A DNA stretch of 64,000 nucleotides from Akkermansiaceae bacterium (GCA_903827375.1 CAIKHZ010000200.1:1-64000); one strand, 5' to 3'. Numbered from the stretch's first letter, positions 8,078 to 16,780 are shown. Translations and numbers: made by a program. Notes: a model not told the origin generated them from the sequence alone.

Positions 8078-9007
8078 CTACTGGCTGAGTGCCTGCAACA
8101 GGTTATCGACTGCCATCTCCACCGCGCGGTCCACGCTTTCCCCGGTGAATCCACCGATGTGGGGAGTGGCGACGACCCGGTCGCTGGCCACCAGCGCATC
8201 GCCAGTGGGCGGTTCGCTCAAGTACACATCAACTGCCGCCCCGGCGACCTGCCCACTTTGCAACGCCGCAGCCAAAGCCGCTGGGTCCACCAATTCGGCA
8301 CGAGCCGTGTTGATGAGAAACACTCCGCGCTTCATCGAGGCGAGCGTCTCCGCGTGGATCAGAGGCTGTCCGGTCCCTAGCGCCGGGCAGTGTAAGCTGA
8401 TCACGTCGGATTGGCCGATCACGTCGGCCAGCGGCACGAAGTGAAATTGCGGTGAGGGAGCGAACGTCGCGTCCGGCATCATATCATAGGCAAGCACACG
8501 CATGTCCATGCCAAGGGCGAAGCGGGCGACCAAGCGGCCGACGTGGCCGCAGCCAATCAAGCCGAGCGTTTTGCCGCAGACTTCGATGCCTTTGCGGCGC
8601 TGCCAGCCACCCGCCTTGAGGGCATGGTCGCTGAATGGCACCCAGCGGGCCAGCGAAAGCAAATGCGCCATGGCCAATTCGGCGACCCCCCGGGCATTGG
8701 CCCCCGGGGTGGTGCAAACTTTGATGCCCAGGCGGCGGGCGGCCTCCATGTCCACATTATTGGTGCCAACGCCATTGCGACTGATCACCCGCAACCCTCG
8801 AGCGGCTTCTAACACCCCGGCATCGATGTCTTCCACGCCCGCCAGATAACCGACACAGCCAGGCAGCCGTTGTAGCAATTCGTCAGTCGTTGGCTGTTGC
8901 CCAGGCGTGGTGAAAACCAGCTCGTAGCCGGCGTCTTGGAGGCGGGCAAGGGCGGGATGTCCTGCTGTTGTCAGGGAGCGTGGTGAGACCAAGATTGAGG
9001 CACTCAC
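8078..9007 (-). CDS. D-isomer-specific 2-hydroxyacid dehydrogenase
   Basis: 309 residues, NAD-dependent. The Rossmann motif is G152-C-G-H-V-G157. The catalytic triad can be read as R236 (NTARAELVD), E265 (LSEPP) and H283 (TPHIGG). The N-terminal substrate domain carries 'VISRNGVGTNNVD', as in the phosphoglycerate dehydrogenase branch. It lacks the ACT domain of biosynthetic SerA, so a catabolic 2-keto/2-hydroxy acid substrate is more likely than serine synthesis. Its start overlaps the stop of the cupin isomerase gene by 4 bp, so the two are translationally coupled. Confidence 0.88.
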   Translation of the reverse strand: MSASILVSPRSLTTAGHPALARLQDAGYELVFTTPGQQPTTDELLQRLPGCVGYLAGVEDIDAGVLEAARGLRVISRNGVGTNNVDMEAARRLGIKVCTTPGANARGVAELAMAHLLSLARWVPFSDHALKAGGWQRRKGIEVCGKTLGLIGCGHVGRLVARFALGMDMRVLAYDMMPDATFAPSPQFHFVPLADVIGQSDVISLHCPALGTGQPLIHAETLASMKRGVFLINTARAELVDPAALAAALQSGQVAGAAVDVYLSEPPTGDALVASDRVVATPHIGGFTGESVDRAVEMAVDNLLQALSQ

Positions 9008-9573
9008 TCGATGACTTCCTTTCCTTGGCGGATGAACACGCGGCGCGGGAATCCTTCGGTGGCGATGTCACCATAATTGTGTCCAGCATCAGCCGGATAG
9101 ACGCAAAACGAGATCAGGGGTTCGTCGCCGGTGTTGATGGATCGATGCGCCCAGTGTGGTGGAACATAGACCATGCGGTGGCGCCGCATCGCCTCGCTGT
9201 GGCAGACGCCGTCGGAGGTTTTCATCATCATGTATCCGGTTCCTCGGATGCATAGGTAGGTTTCCGCAGTGCCGCTGATGGTGTGGTAGTGGCCTTTGGT
9301 CATGAAGCATTCGTCGCCGACGCATCCCGGATAGAGTTTGCTGATGCACAACAGCAAGTGGCCATACGTCTCTGGAATGCGTTTCTCGAAAACCTCGTAA
9401 TGGATCGGGTCATCCTGCCCGATCAACTGCTCCAGAGCCGCTTCATCCCGGTAATAGCCGCGCATGTCCGAAGCTTTGCGCGTTAGCACGCGGTCTGGTT
9501 CGGCCATCGTGCCGGTGACCAAGTCGATATCAACAGCCCAGGGCGTCATCAGGGGGCCATCGGTGGCATTCAT
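9004..9573 (-). CDS. Cupin-type glucose-6-phosphate isomerase (PgiA family)
   Basis: About 189 residues from the ATG at 9573. Longer in-frame starts at 9597 and 9636 would overlap the upstream gene; 9573 sits 14 bp past its stop, but no good ribosome site separates the choices. Metal-binding cupin motif 1 is 'TKGHYHT...AETYLCIRGTGYMMM' and the second block is 'VYVPPHWAHRSINTGDEPLISFCVYPADAGHNYG', nearly diagnostic of the archaeal-type metal-dependent phosphoglucose isomerase family. It interconverts glucose-6-phosphate and fructose-6-phosphate, or in this context a related sugar phosphate. The family is rarer in bacteria than the standard Pgi. It lies between an AroE-like dehydrogenase and a D-2-hydroxyacid dehydrogenase. 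Confidence 0.85.
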   Translation of the reverse strand: MNATDGPLMTPWAVDIDLVTGTMAEPDRVLTRKASDMRGYYRDEAALEQLIGQDDPIHYEVFEKRIPETYGHLLLCISKLYPGCVGDECFMTKGHYHTISGTAETYLCIRGTGYMMMKTSDGVCHSEAMRRHRMVYVPPHWAHRSINTGDEPLISFCVYPADAGHNYGDIATEGFPRRVFIRQGKEVIE

Positions 9574-9586
9574 GTGTGTTAGGGGG

Positions 9587-10561
9587 TTAGCGTGCATCTT
9601 TTGCGATTTGGGAGATTTCGTCGAACATGGGTCCACTCACTGGAATGTCCACGTCAAACACCTCGGCGATCACCCGGGTCCAGCCATGGATGAAGTACAC
9701 CCAGCCGTCTTCGATGGTGAGTTGGCGGGTGGTGGCCTGGGCGCGAGCCTGATCGAGAAATACGAGGTCGCCCCGATAGTTGAAATCCCAGATGAGGCCG
9801 TGACTCGGGAAAATGGCGGCGTCGGAAAGAGGCGAACCGGGAGCATCCTTGCCCAGGCCCGTAGCATTCATCACGAGCGAATGCGGCTTGAGGTCCGCGA
9901 GCAGTGCGTCGCTGTCCTTGAGCTTGGGCGTTAGATGGTATTCGATGGGGATCGGGCAATCGAGTTGCTCGTGAATCTCCTGCATCTCATCCAAGCGGGC
10001 CGGGCTGCGGTTGGCAACCACGATGCGCGAGGGGCGGTTAGTTCCATGTTTGGGATCCATCAGATAAGTGGTGATGGCAATGGCCGAGCCTCCGGCACCC
10101 AGACAGAACGCCTCGGCTCCCGTGGTCTTCCAGTGGTCCGGCGGCAAGAATGCCTCAAGTGCCAAGCCGCTGGTGATCGGGTCCATGGCGTGGCCGCGGA
10201 GTCGGCCATCTCGCTTGGAGATGCAGCTGATTTCGCCAGTGAGCTCCGCGTGTGGGTCGAGAAAAGCAAAATGCCCGCAGCAGGCCCTCAATAAGTCAAT
10301 TTTGTGAGTGGTGACCAGCGCCCCGAGCGATAGGGGGTCGATCTTGATGAAGGTAACGACCCGCTGATAGACGGCTGGATCGTCGTGCCACTGGCAGTCG
10401 ATCCCCTGAATGGCCACATCTCCGAGCTTGAGGTGTTGCGCCCAGCGGGGGAAAACTCGCATGATGGACGACTGGCCGGTGGTCATCCCGATGAAATAGA
10501 GCGTCGGCTTGAGCGCTCCGGTAAACGAGGTGTTATGGGTGGCTTGAATGGCTTCGGACAT
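9587..10561 (-). CDS. Shikimate dehydrogenase-like (AroE-fold) oxidoreductase
   Basis: 324 residues. The N-terminal half carries 'ALVTTHKIDLLRAC', which corresponds to the substrate-lysine block VTxPHK of AroE. The nucleotide-binding glycine motif is 'FCLGAGGSAIAI', followed by 'VVANRSPARLDEMQEI', the usual NADP-binding strand with N-R-S. 'VMNATGLGKDAPGSPL' matches the AroE 'NATSxGM' segment. It is clearly divergent from biosynthetic AroE, with insertions and an altered PHK. First gene of the minus-strand trio with the cupin isomerase and 2-hydroxyacid dehydrogenase. A role as a polyol or quinate-like dehydrogenase is inferred from the neighbourhood. Confidence 0.75.
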   Translation of the reverse strand: MSEAIQATHNTSFTGALKPTLYFIGMTTGQSSIMRVFPRWAQHLKLGDVAIQGIDCQWHDDPAVYQRVVTFIKIDPLSLGALVTTHKIDLLRACCGHFAFLDPHAELTGEISCISKRDGRLRGHAMDPITSGLALEAFLPPDHWKTTGAEAFCLGAGGSAIAITTYLMDPKHGTNRPSRIVVANRSPARLDEMQEIHEQLDCPIPIEYHLTPKLKDSDALLADLKPHSLVMNATGLGKDAPGSPLSDAAIFPSHGLIWDFNYRGDLVFLDQARAQATTRQLTIEDGWVYFIHGWTRVIAEVFDVDIPVSGPMFDEISQIAKDAR

Positions 10562-11184
10562 ATGGCGTTTGTCGGGCTTGCCGCAGGGCCTCAGTGAACG
10601 CCGATTGGCATCCGTCTGACCATAGAACTAACTGCTATGGTACCTGAGAACGCAGGCAGAATGAGTGGCAAATCGAGGTGGAGTCAATGGCAATTTGGCG
10701 GAGTTAGCAATTCTGCAGGCGAAACACTTTTCCTGAAGAATAGGAGCGGACAACGCGGGGACGCTAGCCGCCGATGGATATTCGAGGGCTGAAAGCCCGG
10801 CCTAGCCTCGGATTCTAACACCTCAGTAGCGATCCATCAACTGGGATTTCATCGCCGTCTTTCTTTCCCTCGCGTTGCTGGCCCTATGTTTTTTTAACTC
10901 GATGACGACGGTGCTTTCCTACCCGCATCCAGGCGACGATTGGATCATTGGCCCTGCGGCACGGCTGCTCGCCACCACCCGCTTCGGTCGCCATGATTCC
11001 AGCCTGATGGACGAGTGCATTGATTGGATAGGCGTTTCCTTGCCACCTCGAACGCTTTGGGGACGCTGAACATCTCTCCAAGCACCGATTTGCCTTGTCG
11101 GTTTTTCTAACAAAGGCGAGGGAAAGGTGAACTCCAATTTTCAATGTTAGGAGAAATTCTTCATAACCCATTGATTATGAAAAG
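10562..11184. other. Intergenic region, 623 bp, no convincing gene
   Basis: Upstream of the AroE-like gene and downstream of tRNA-Pro. A 64-codon frame at 10875-11069 and its antisense counterpart overlap each other and have no recognisable motif or ribosome site. The region holds the small nested hairpin at 10783-10810 and a GC-rich stretch at 10745-10780 resembling the REP-like sequences elsewhere in the window. Confidence 0.6.
10783..10810. repeat. REP-like nested hairpin
   Basis: GGGCT (10786-10790) and AGCCC (10794-10798) form a hairpin with a GAA loop, and CGAGG (10783-10787) can alternatively pair with CCTCG (10806-10810). It looks like a small palindromic intergenic element; no second copy of exactly this form was noticed in the window. 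Confidence 0.3.
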
Positions 11185-11258
11185 TCGGGGCGGCCAGATT
11201 CGAACTGACGACTTCCTGCTCCCAAAGCAGGCGCTCTACCAGGCTGAGCTACGCCCCG
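11185..11258 (-). tRNA. tRNA-Pro (anticodon UGG)
   Basis: On the minus strand the acceptor CGGGGCG (from 11258) pairs fully with CGCCCCG, followed by discriminator A at 11185. D-arm GCTC/GAGC, anticodon stem CCTGC/GCAGG with loop TTTGGGA (anticodon TGG) and T-arm GTCAG/CTGGC with loop TTCGAAT are all present. The C1-G72 pair is characteristic of bacterial tRNA-Pro. CCA is not encoded; the template continues as CTT. Confidence 0.96.
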
Positions 11259-11496
11259 TGCGGGGCGGCAAGATTGCGGGCTTGGCGACAGGAAGCAAGC
11301 AAATCCGGTGGAGAAATGAAAAATACTAAAATTTAGGTTAAAACCAAGGATTTGGTGGTGGGGGGGGGGCTGGCGTGTCAAAGGCCGGATATGGGAGGAA
11401 GCTGACTCCATTGACGCCAGGCACAGTCTCGCGAGGAGGATGGATTCCCCAATTTGAGTCAGAGAAACCCCTGATACAAATTGAGGAATGGCGGCT

Positions 11497-12432
11497 TTAC
11501 ATGCACGGCAGTTCGACGCGCTTCGAGTACTGGAAGGAGTTTTTAGCCATGAACTTGGTCATGGCACTGCCGAGCAGGTTTTTTTCGCCGCGCAATTGTT
11601 GCATCCCAAAGTCTGAAATGACGGTTAGGGAAACTTCCACCGCTGCAACGCGGCCAGCCTTCAATTCATCGATCGTGACGTCTGTGGTGGGGCTTTCCGC
11701 CAGGATAATGCCGCTGCCCTGGATCCGGAAGTCAACGACCCGTCCGCTGCCAGCAGTGGGCCCGAGTGAGACGGGCACACTCAAGGTGGAGGCTTTGGCG
11801 GTGCCGGGGTTCTTGGTGACTTCAATGTGGAAGGTGACGCTGTATTGATAGATATTTTCGCAGACGAAATTCTTGAGGTCAACCATCTGGGCTTGGTAGG
11901 CTTGGAAAGCCGGTTCGAGTTCGGTTTTGCCAAGCAGATCGTTGAAGGCTTGGTCGGGATTGACCAGCAAGCGGTTGAGGGTAAAGGTCGAGAACGTGCT
12001 GTTAGCGCCATCGATGGGATCCTTGTATTGGAGGTTGTAAGCCACACAGGAGACATCGCCGCCTTTGTCATCGGGTGTGTTGATTTTGCCCTCGTAGCGG
12101 TCTGTGGCCGCGGTGAAAAAGATGAGTTTCGAAGCGTTAGAGCTTTTTTGACGGTCGGGGCCGGGGAGAGTGGTTTCTGTTTTGGCGGAGAGCCATTCGA
12201 ATTTATTGCCGCGGCGTGTGACGAGGCTTTCGAAATCCTTGGCAATGGTGTCAACCATGAACTTGGCCTGGCGTGCGGCGCGAAGTTCTGCGCGGCTGCG
12301 GTTCCACGAGTCGATGGCCACCGCTGTCACTGAAATGAGCACCGAAGCAATGATGGTGGTGATGAGCATCGCTATGAGCAACTCGACGAGCGTGAAGCCG
12401 CAGCGGCGGGGATGGGAGCGGAAGGTTTTCAT
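11497..12432 (-). CDS. Prepilin-type N-terminal protein, Verru_Chthon cassette C-like
   Basis: 311 residues. The N-terminus 'RRCGFTLVELLIAMLITTII' is a type III (prepilin) signal: cleavage after G, then F-T-L-V-E with the conserved E5, and a hydrophobic helix. The rest is a large periplasmic domain without cysteine-rich or enzymatic motifs. It follows two other prepilin-like genes on the same strand (24- and 3-bp gaps), so they form one operon. The set matches the pattern of the 'Verru_Chthon cassette' pseudopilins of Verrucomicrobiota, whose function is not well defined. Assignment to type C rests on gene order and size and is tentative. It may form part of a type II secretion-like pseudopilus. 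Confidence 0.65.
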   Translation of the reverse strand: MKTFRSHPRRCGFTLVELLIAMLITTIIASVLISVTAVAIDSWNRSRAELRAARQAKFMVDTIAKDFESLVTRRGNKFEWLSAKTETTLPGPDRQKSSNASKLIFFTAATDRYEGKINTPDDKGGDVSCVAYNLQYKDPIDGANSTFSTFTLNRLLVNPDQAFNDLLGKTELEPAFQAYQAQMVDLKNFVCENIYQYSVTFHIEVTKNPGTAKASTLSVPVSLGPTAGSGRVVDFRIQGSGIILAESPTTDVTIDELKAGRVAAVEVSLTVISDFGMQQLRGEKNLLGSAMTKFMAKNSFQYSKRVELPCM

Positions 12433-12456
12433 GAGATTAATGCAAATCAGAGAGGG

Positions 12457-13173
12457 TTATCTGCGCACTGCCAGATTGCGGGTAAAGATGGGCTTTTTGG
12501 CGAGTTTGAAGTTATTTTTGAAACTTGATCCGGTGAAGTATGCCTGGTTGTTGGCAGGCATGCTGTAGAACTCTGCCGAGAAGGCAATGACGGCCTCCTT
12601 GTAGTCATCCGCCTTGCTGGCAGGTGTGCCGTCCTGTGGATCATTGATGGCGCCAGGAGTGCCTTGAATGAGGCCCTTGTCCTTGTTATACACGAGTTGG
12701 GTGCACTTGATGTAGAACACGACGCCTTCCAGGGCGTCTATATCCTTGACAAAGAGTGGGTCGTCGAGGCGTCTAACCATTGGCAGCACGATGTAATCCT
12801 TGCCGGCGATGCCACCGGATTTAAGCACCGGTTCGAGGGTATTATCGGCGCGGTGTTTGGCTGGATCGCCACGGTATTGATAGACAAAAAGCGCAGTGCT
12901 CGCCTCGTTGGCTTTCATGATCCATTGGAATGCCTTGTCGAAGCCGGTCTTGATGTCACCGGTTTTTTGTCCGTTGCGCAGGGTGGTGAGTTCGTTCTCC
13001 AAGGTGGAGGCCAGGCGGTCGGCCTCTTGGATATTGATAGAGCGACGGATACCTGACATTGCAGGGCCGAAGGCATACATGAAAGCGGTGAGCAAGACGG
13101 CGAGCACGCCGATGGCGATGACGGTTTCCAGCAAGGTAAAGCCGGACTGGCGGGCGGGGATGGGGCGGTTCAT
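12457..13173 (-). CDS. Prepilin-type N-terminal protein, Verru_Chthon cassette B-like
   Basis: 238 residues. Prepilin peptidase site 'ARQSGFTLLETVIAIGVLAVLLTAFMYA' has G-1, F+1 and E+5. The periplasmic part carries 'INIQEADRLASTLENELTTLR' and 'GKDYIVLPMVRRLDDPLF', resembling Verru_Chthon cassette protein B. The start is 3 bp after the upstream pseudopilin stop, so the two are coupled. Probably a minor pseudopilin in the inner membrane, its head domain in the periplasm. Confidence 0.65.
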   Translation of the reverse strand: MNRPIPARQSGFTLLETVIAIGVLAVLLTAFMYAFGPAMSGIRRSINIQEADRLASTLENELTTLRNGQKTGDIKTGFDKAFQWIMKANEASTALFVYQYRGDPAKHRADNTLEPVLKSGGIAGKDYIVLPMVRRLDDPLFVKDIDALEGVVFYIKCTQLVYNKDKGLIQGTPGAINDPQDGTPASKADDYKEAVIAFSAEFYSMPANNQAYFTGSSFKNNFKLAKKPIFTRNLAVRR

Positions 13174-13176
13174 GGG

Positions 13177-13881
13177 TTAGAAGAAAGTGATATTATCGCC
13201 GTTTTTAAGGATTTGGAGGGGGTTGCGAAACAGTGAAGTGCTGCCGTTGCGCCAGATGACAAAGCCACCGAAGTCGCGCTTGGCAGAACGAATTATGCGA
13301 GGGCGGGTCTCGTTGCTGCCAACGACGCGGGTGCCTGTGCCGATGACAAAGCTGGCACCGGGAGTGGTGCAGATGCCCTCGGCATTGAATTCATAGATGA
13401 GGTAGTCGCCTTGGTAATCGCGTTTCACATTGGTGCCGCCGAGGGATACTTTGGCCAAGCCGCCTCCGCCGTTTTTGTGGTCCTTGCTGCTGAGTGACTG
13501 GCTGAAATAGACTTTGTCGGGGAGGGTCACGCCGCGACTCGCCAGCGTCCATTCCTGGCTTTGCACGTTCGTGACCGGATCGACCTCTTTGTAGGCGACC
13601 ACCAAGCGGCGCAAGTAGGTGTCCATGTTCGTCGGGTCCTGGATGCTTACGAGGACCGCAGCATTGGTGAGTTTGCCCATGGCGAGGGTGCGGGCTTCGG
13701 CAAACACGGCTTCGGTGGTGGACACGGCGGTGGTGACGCCTTTACCGGCAAGCAACCCGCCGATGCCAACGGTGGCAACGGTCATGAGGATGGAAATGAT
13801 GGCGATGACCGTCAGCAACTCCACCAGGGAGAAGCCGGAGCGACGGAGCGGAGGACGATGGGTAGGTGGCATGGAGTGCAT
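13177..13881 (-). CDS. Prepilin-type N-terminal protein, Verru_Chthon cassette D-like
   Basis: 234 residues. Prepilin signal 'LRRSGFSLVELLTVIAIISI' is standard. 'GVTTAVSTTEAVFAEARTLAMG', 'YLRRLVVAYKEVD' and 'RGVTLPDKVYFSQSLSS' fit Verru_Chthon cassette protein D well. First gene of the three-gene pseudopilin operon. An in-frame ATG at residue 4 (MPPTHRPP) is an alternative start. No large cassette A gene, prepilin peptidase, secretin or assembly ATPase is in the window. Confidence 0.7.
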   Translation of the reverse strand: MHSMPPTHRPPLRRSGFSLVELLTVIAIISILMTVATVGIGGLLAGKGVTTAVSTTEAVFAEARTLAMGKLTNAAVLVSIQDPTNMDTYLRRLVVAYKEVDPVTNVQSQEWTLASRGVTLPDKVYFSQSLSSKDHKNGGGGLAKVSLGGTNVKRDYQGDYLIYEFNAEGICTTPGASFVIGTGTRVVGSNETRPRIIRSAKRDFGGFVIWRNGSTSLFRNPLQILKNGDNITFF

Positions 13882-13956
13882 GACTTAGACGGCGGGTTTG
13901 GGCAAATTATGGTGGATTTCTGCGAAAAGGCAATGGGTAACGTCAATACATCGCGA

Positions 13957-14970
13957 TTACGATGATTTTTTTCTTGGGTAGCGCCCCTGATTGGGACCGT
14001 TGATCCACAGCCAAGCCGGGCGAAGCATCTCGCGAATATCCTTGCGGGTGGCTTCCCAGCCGAGCAGGTGCTTGGCCAGACTGGGGTCCGCAACGAGCAG
14101 CGGTGGGTCGCCGGGGCGGCGGGGGCCGTAAACGACCGGGACGGTGCGACCGGTGATATCCTCGACAGCGGCGATGATTTCGTTCACTGAAACGCCGACG
14201 CCGGTCCCCAGATTGCATTGGAGCGAGGGGCCACCGCTGCCCAGATGATCGAGGGCGCGGGCATGGGCGTCGGTCAAATCCTCGACGTGGATATAGTCGC
14301 GGATGCAGGTGCCGTCGGGCGTTGGATAGTCATTGCCGAACACCTCGAGGGATTCGATTTCCCCGGCCGCGGCCATCAGCACGCGTGGGATGAGGTGGGT
14401 TTCCGGATCGTGATCCTCGCCGATTTTGGCGTCCGGCGAACAGCCACTGGCGTTGAAATAGCGCAGACAAGCGCTGCGCAGGCCCCAAGCGCTGCCACAA
14501 TCCGCGAGGATCCATTCGACCATGAGTTTGCTGCGGCCGTAGGGATTGATGGGGTGTTGGGAATTGGCCTCGGTGATGGGCAGTGTGTCGGGCACTCCAT
14601 AGGTGGCGCAAGTGGACGAAAACACAAAAACTTGGCAGCCGAACTCCTCCATGACCTGCAACAGTTTGATCGGCTCGGCGGTGTTGTTTTGGAAGTACTT
14701 GAGCGGATTGGTGACGGATTCTCCTACGTAGGCATAGGCAGCAAAGTGCAGTACCGCAGCAAACCGGTGCTTAACAAAGAGCGCCCGCACCAGTTCGCTG
14801 TCGCCCACATCGCCAACAACCAGTTCCACGCCTGGATCGATGATCGCCTCGGGGTGGCCGTACACGAGGTTGTCGAGCACGACGACGTGCCTGCCTTGAG
14901 AAGCCAAAAGGCGAACGGTGTGAGAGCCGATGTATCCAGCTCCACCGGTGACGAGAATGGGCGCGTGCAT
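13957..14970 (-). CDS. galE: UDP-glucose 4-epimerase
   Basis: 337 residues, extended SDR family. The NAD-binding motif is 'TGGAGYIGSHTVRLL' (residues 8-22). The catalytic pair is Y144 and K148 in NPYGRSK, and 'VFSSTCATYGVP' carries the catalytic serine/threonine strand. 'LRYFNASGCSPDAKIGEDH' and 'DGTCIRDYIHVEDL' are GalE hallmarks. It interconverts UDP-glucose and UDP-galactose in the cytosol, fitting with the secreted alpha-galactosidase at 5592-7193 but also with polysaccharide synthesis. It is divergent from the lipoprotein gene at 15098. Confidence 0.95.
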   Translation of the reverse strand: MHAPILVTGGAGYIGSHTVRLLASQGRHVVVLDNLVYGHPEAIIDPGVELVVGDVGDSELVRALFVKHRFAAVLHFAAYAYVGESVTNPLKYFQNNTAEPIKLLQVMEEFGCQVFVFSSTCATYGVPDTLPITEANSQHPINPYGRSKLMVEWILADCGSAWGLRSACLRYFNASGCSPDAKIGEDHDPETHLIPRVLMAAAGEIESLEVFGNDYPTPDGTCIRDYIHVEDLTDAHARALDHLGSGGPSLQCNLGTGVGVSVNEIIAAVEDITGRTVPVVYGPRRPGDPPLLVADPSLAKHLLGWEATRKDIREMLRPAWLWINGPNQGRYPRKKSS

Positions 14971-15097
14971 GAGAATGGGCGAGTAGCCGCAGAAGGAAAC
15001 TCGAAAGCGCCCCCTGCTGTCAACTCGGGGACCGTATTCCCGTGAAAAATCTTTTTTTTTTTTGAATAGGGGGTGCCTCTGGTTGCGTCACACGGGC
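14971..15097. promoter_or_regulatory. Divergent intergenic region with a T12 tract
   Basis: The 127 bp between the divergent galE and lipoprotein genes must hold both promoters. The only striking feature is a run of twelve T at 15052-15063, preceded by GAAAAATC. No hairpin precedes it, so it is not an obvious terminator; it could act as an A/T-rich upstream element. Confidence 0.3.
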
Positions 15098-16000
15098 ATG
15101 CAGAAACATTTTAGTTGTTGGAGCGGTGCCGCGATTGGTACTGCGATTGCCCTCGCTCTGGGATCTTGTGCCTACGATCCAAACTACATGGCAGGGGGAG
15201 CTTACAGTGCCAGTTATGAGGGTGGAGGCCAAGAAGGAGGATACGGCTATGGTGAAGGCTACGGCTATGGTGGCAGTGGCTTTTCCACCTCGATATTCGT
15301 TAGCACGGGAGATCCTCGTTGGGGCTATGACCCGTCTTGCTACTGTTACTACGATTACAATCGGCGCTGCTATTACGATCCCTACCTGTATGGCTACTAC
15401 CCGCTAGGTTACCGGCCGATGATCGTCCTAGGCGTGCCGCATCCCTACGGGTACAGTCGCTCGTATTGCCCGCCGCCCAGTCGTGTGATGAACATCACGT
15501 TGTCCAACTACCACAACCGGGAGTCTGCTTATCGGAGTTCCAGCTATGCCTGGGCACACCAGGTCCGGCAACAGGCACCCAGCCACCAGAGCCAGCCCAA
15601 GCCAGCGTCTTATCAGCGCAACCCCCAGCCTACATATTCCGGCAACCGCAACCAAGCCCAGCCGCCAGTTGCCTATGCCCAGCCCCGCGGAACCAACGCT
15701 TCTAGCAATCCCAGCGTAAATTCCGCGCCACGCCGCCCAGCAAACCAACCGACCAATTACAACCCGTCGAGCCGACCGCCAACGCAAGCCGGTGGTGGTC
15801 AGGTGGCCGACCCGCAGCGTGGGCGTTCCCCTGGCAACCAAGGTGGGGCGCGGGTGCCGTCGGGAGGGGCGGTACCTCAGCGTCAATCGCCGGCGGCTGC
15901 ACCTCAGCGTCAAGCTCCTGCGGCGGCACCAGCCACCAAAGGCCGCAGCGAAGGGCGGGGCGAGAAGGGCCGGGGCGATAAAGAGGGTGGGGGACGTTAG
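15098..16000 (+). CDS. Tyr/Gly/Pro/Gln-rich putative lipoprotein
   Basis: About 300 residues from the ATG at 15098, chosen because the signal peptide MQKHFSCWSGAAIGTAIALA with a lipobox-like LGSC follows directly; an upstream TTG frame at 15062 is less likely. The mature N-terminal third is built of Gly-Tyr repeats (YGYGEGYGYGG) and a Tyr/Cys block (SCYCYYDYNRRCYYDPYLYG). The C-terminal half is disordered and rich in Q, P, N, R and A, ending in a basic RGEKGRGDKEGGGR tail. No enzymatic domain is visible. It could be an outer-membrane or envelope-associated structural protein. Confidence 0.6.
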   Translation: MQKHFSCWSGAAIGTAIALALGSCAYDPNYMAGGAYSASYEGGGQEGGYGYGEGYGYGGSGFSTSIFVSTGDPRWGYDPSCYCYYDYNRRCYYDPYLYGYYPLGYRPMIVLGVPHPYGYSRSYCPPPSRVMNITLSNYHNRESAYRSSSYAWAHQVRQQAPSHQSQPKPASYQRNPQPTYSGNRNQAQPPVAYAQPRGTNASSNPSVNSAPRRPANQPTNYNPSSRPPTQAGGGQVADPQRGRSPGNQGGARVPSGGAVPQRQSPAAAPQRQAPAAAPATKGRSEGRGEKGRGDKEGGGR

Positions 16001-16027
16001 GATCCTCAGATTACCCGAGCGTCTGCG

Positions 16028-16780
16028 TCAATCAGACCGTTGCCGGGCCTCTCGGCGGTAACGGTCTTGACGCAGGCGGCTGAGGGAGGGACCGGGTCGC
16101 AAGATCCATCTGGCATAGAAGAATCCTGCCATGGCGCCGCCTGCGTGGCAGGCATGGCCGACGGCAAACCAGCTTTCCAGTCCGTGGGTGACGAGGGCTC
16201 GACCGAGAGAGGCGAAGCCCGGCAGATTGAGTTTGGGGTCGGCGAGGGCTAGGAGCAAGGCAGCAACCCCCATGCCGAGGCCGAGGTTACGGCCGGAAAC
16301 GGGGAGGGGGAACATCCGGGATTGCGGGGAGAGGGTGGTGATGACCAGTAGAGCTGCCAAGCAGGCACCTGATATGCCTATCAGAGGGAATGCCATGTTG
16401 CTGCCATCTGCGAGCAGTAAGTGGCCCAATGCTCCGCCGAGGATTCCCGCGGCAAGGGTATTGAGAAAGCCACGGCTGCCTAAAATCTGCTCCACGCGGG
16501 CACCGAGCACAACCACACACAGGGCATTGGTGATGACGTGAGGCCAAGTGCCATGCAGCCAGGCATAGGTGAAAATTTGCCAGAATGCCCCATCCCAGAG
16601 TGAGTGGCGGCGCAAGCCCAGCGCAAGATACCATTGCGGAATGTGTTGGGGGCCGCCGGCCCAGACGACCATTCCATGAATGACGAGAATCAGCGCGGCG
16701 ATGACCCACGGCCAGCGAGCCCGCGCCAAGCAGCGACATTTGTGCGCCAGTTCAGGAAAATGCACACCCAGCCAATGCAT
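16028..16780 (-). CDS. Rhomboid family intramembrane serine protease
   Basis: 250 residues with about six hydrophobic segments. The family blocks are 'FTYAWLHGTWPHVITNAL' in the L1/TM2 region, the nucleophile S137 in GISGAC, and H212 in 'VGHACHAGGAMAGF', giving the Ser/His dyad. It cleaves membrane proteins within the inner membrane. It is convergent with the lipoprotein gene and downstream of nuoC on the same strand (41-bp gap). The substrate is unknown. Confidence 0.88.
   Translation of the reverse strand: MHWLGVHFPELAHKCRCLARARWPWVIAALILVIHGMVVWAGGPQHIPQWYLALGLRRHSLWDGAFWQIFTYAWLHGTWPHVITNALCVVVLGARVEQILGSRGFLNTLAAGILGGALGHLLLADGSNMAFPLIGISGACLAALLVITTLSPQSRMFPLPVSGRNLGLGMGVAALLLALADPKLNLPGFASLGRALVTHGLESWFAVGHACHAGGAMAGFFYARWILRPGPSLSRLRQDRYRREARQRSD

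Noticed and set aside
10875-11171. Small genes on either strand upstream of tRNA-Pro
   Set aside because: The two frames overlap antisense and lack ribosome sites and any recognisable motif.
15052-15063. T12 run as a rho-independent terminator
   Set aside because: No stem-loop precedes it, and it lies between divergent genes.
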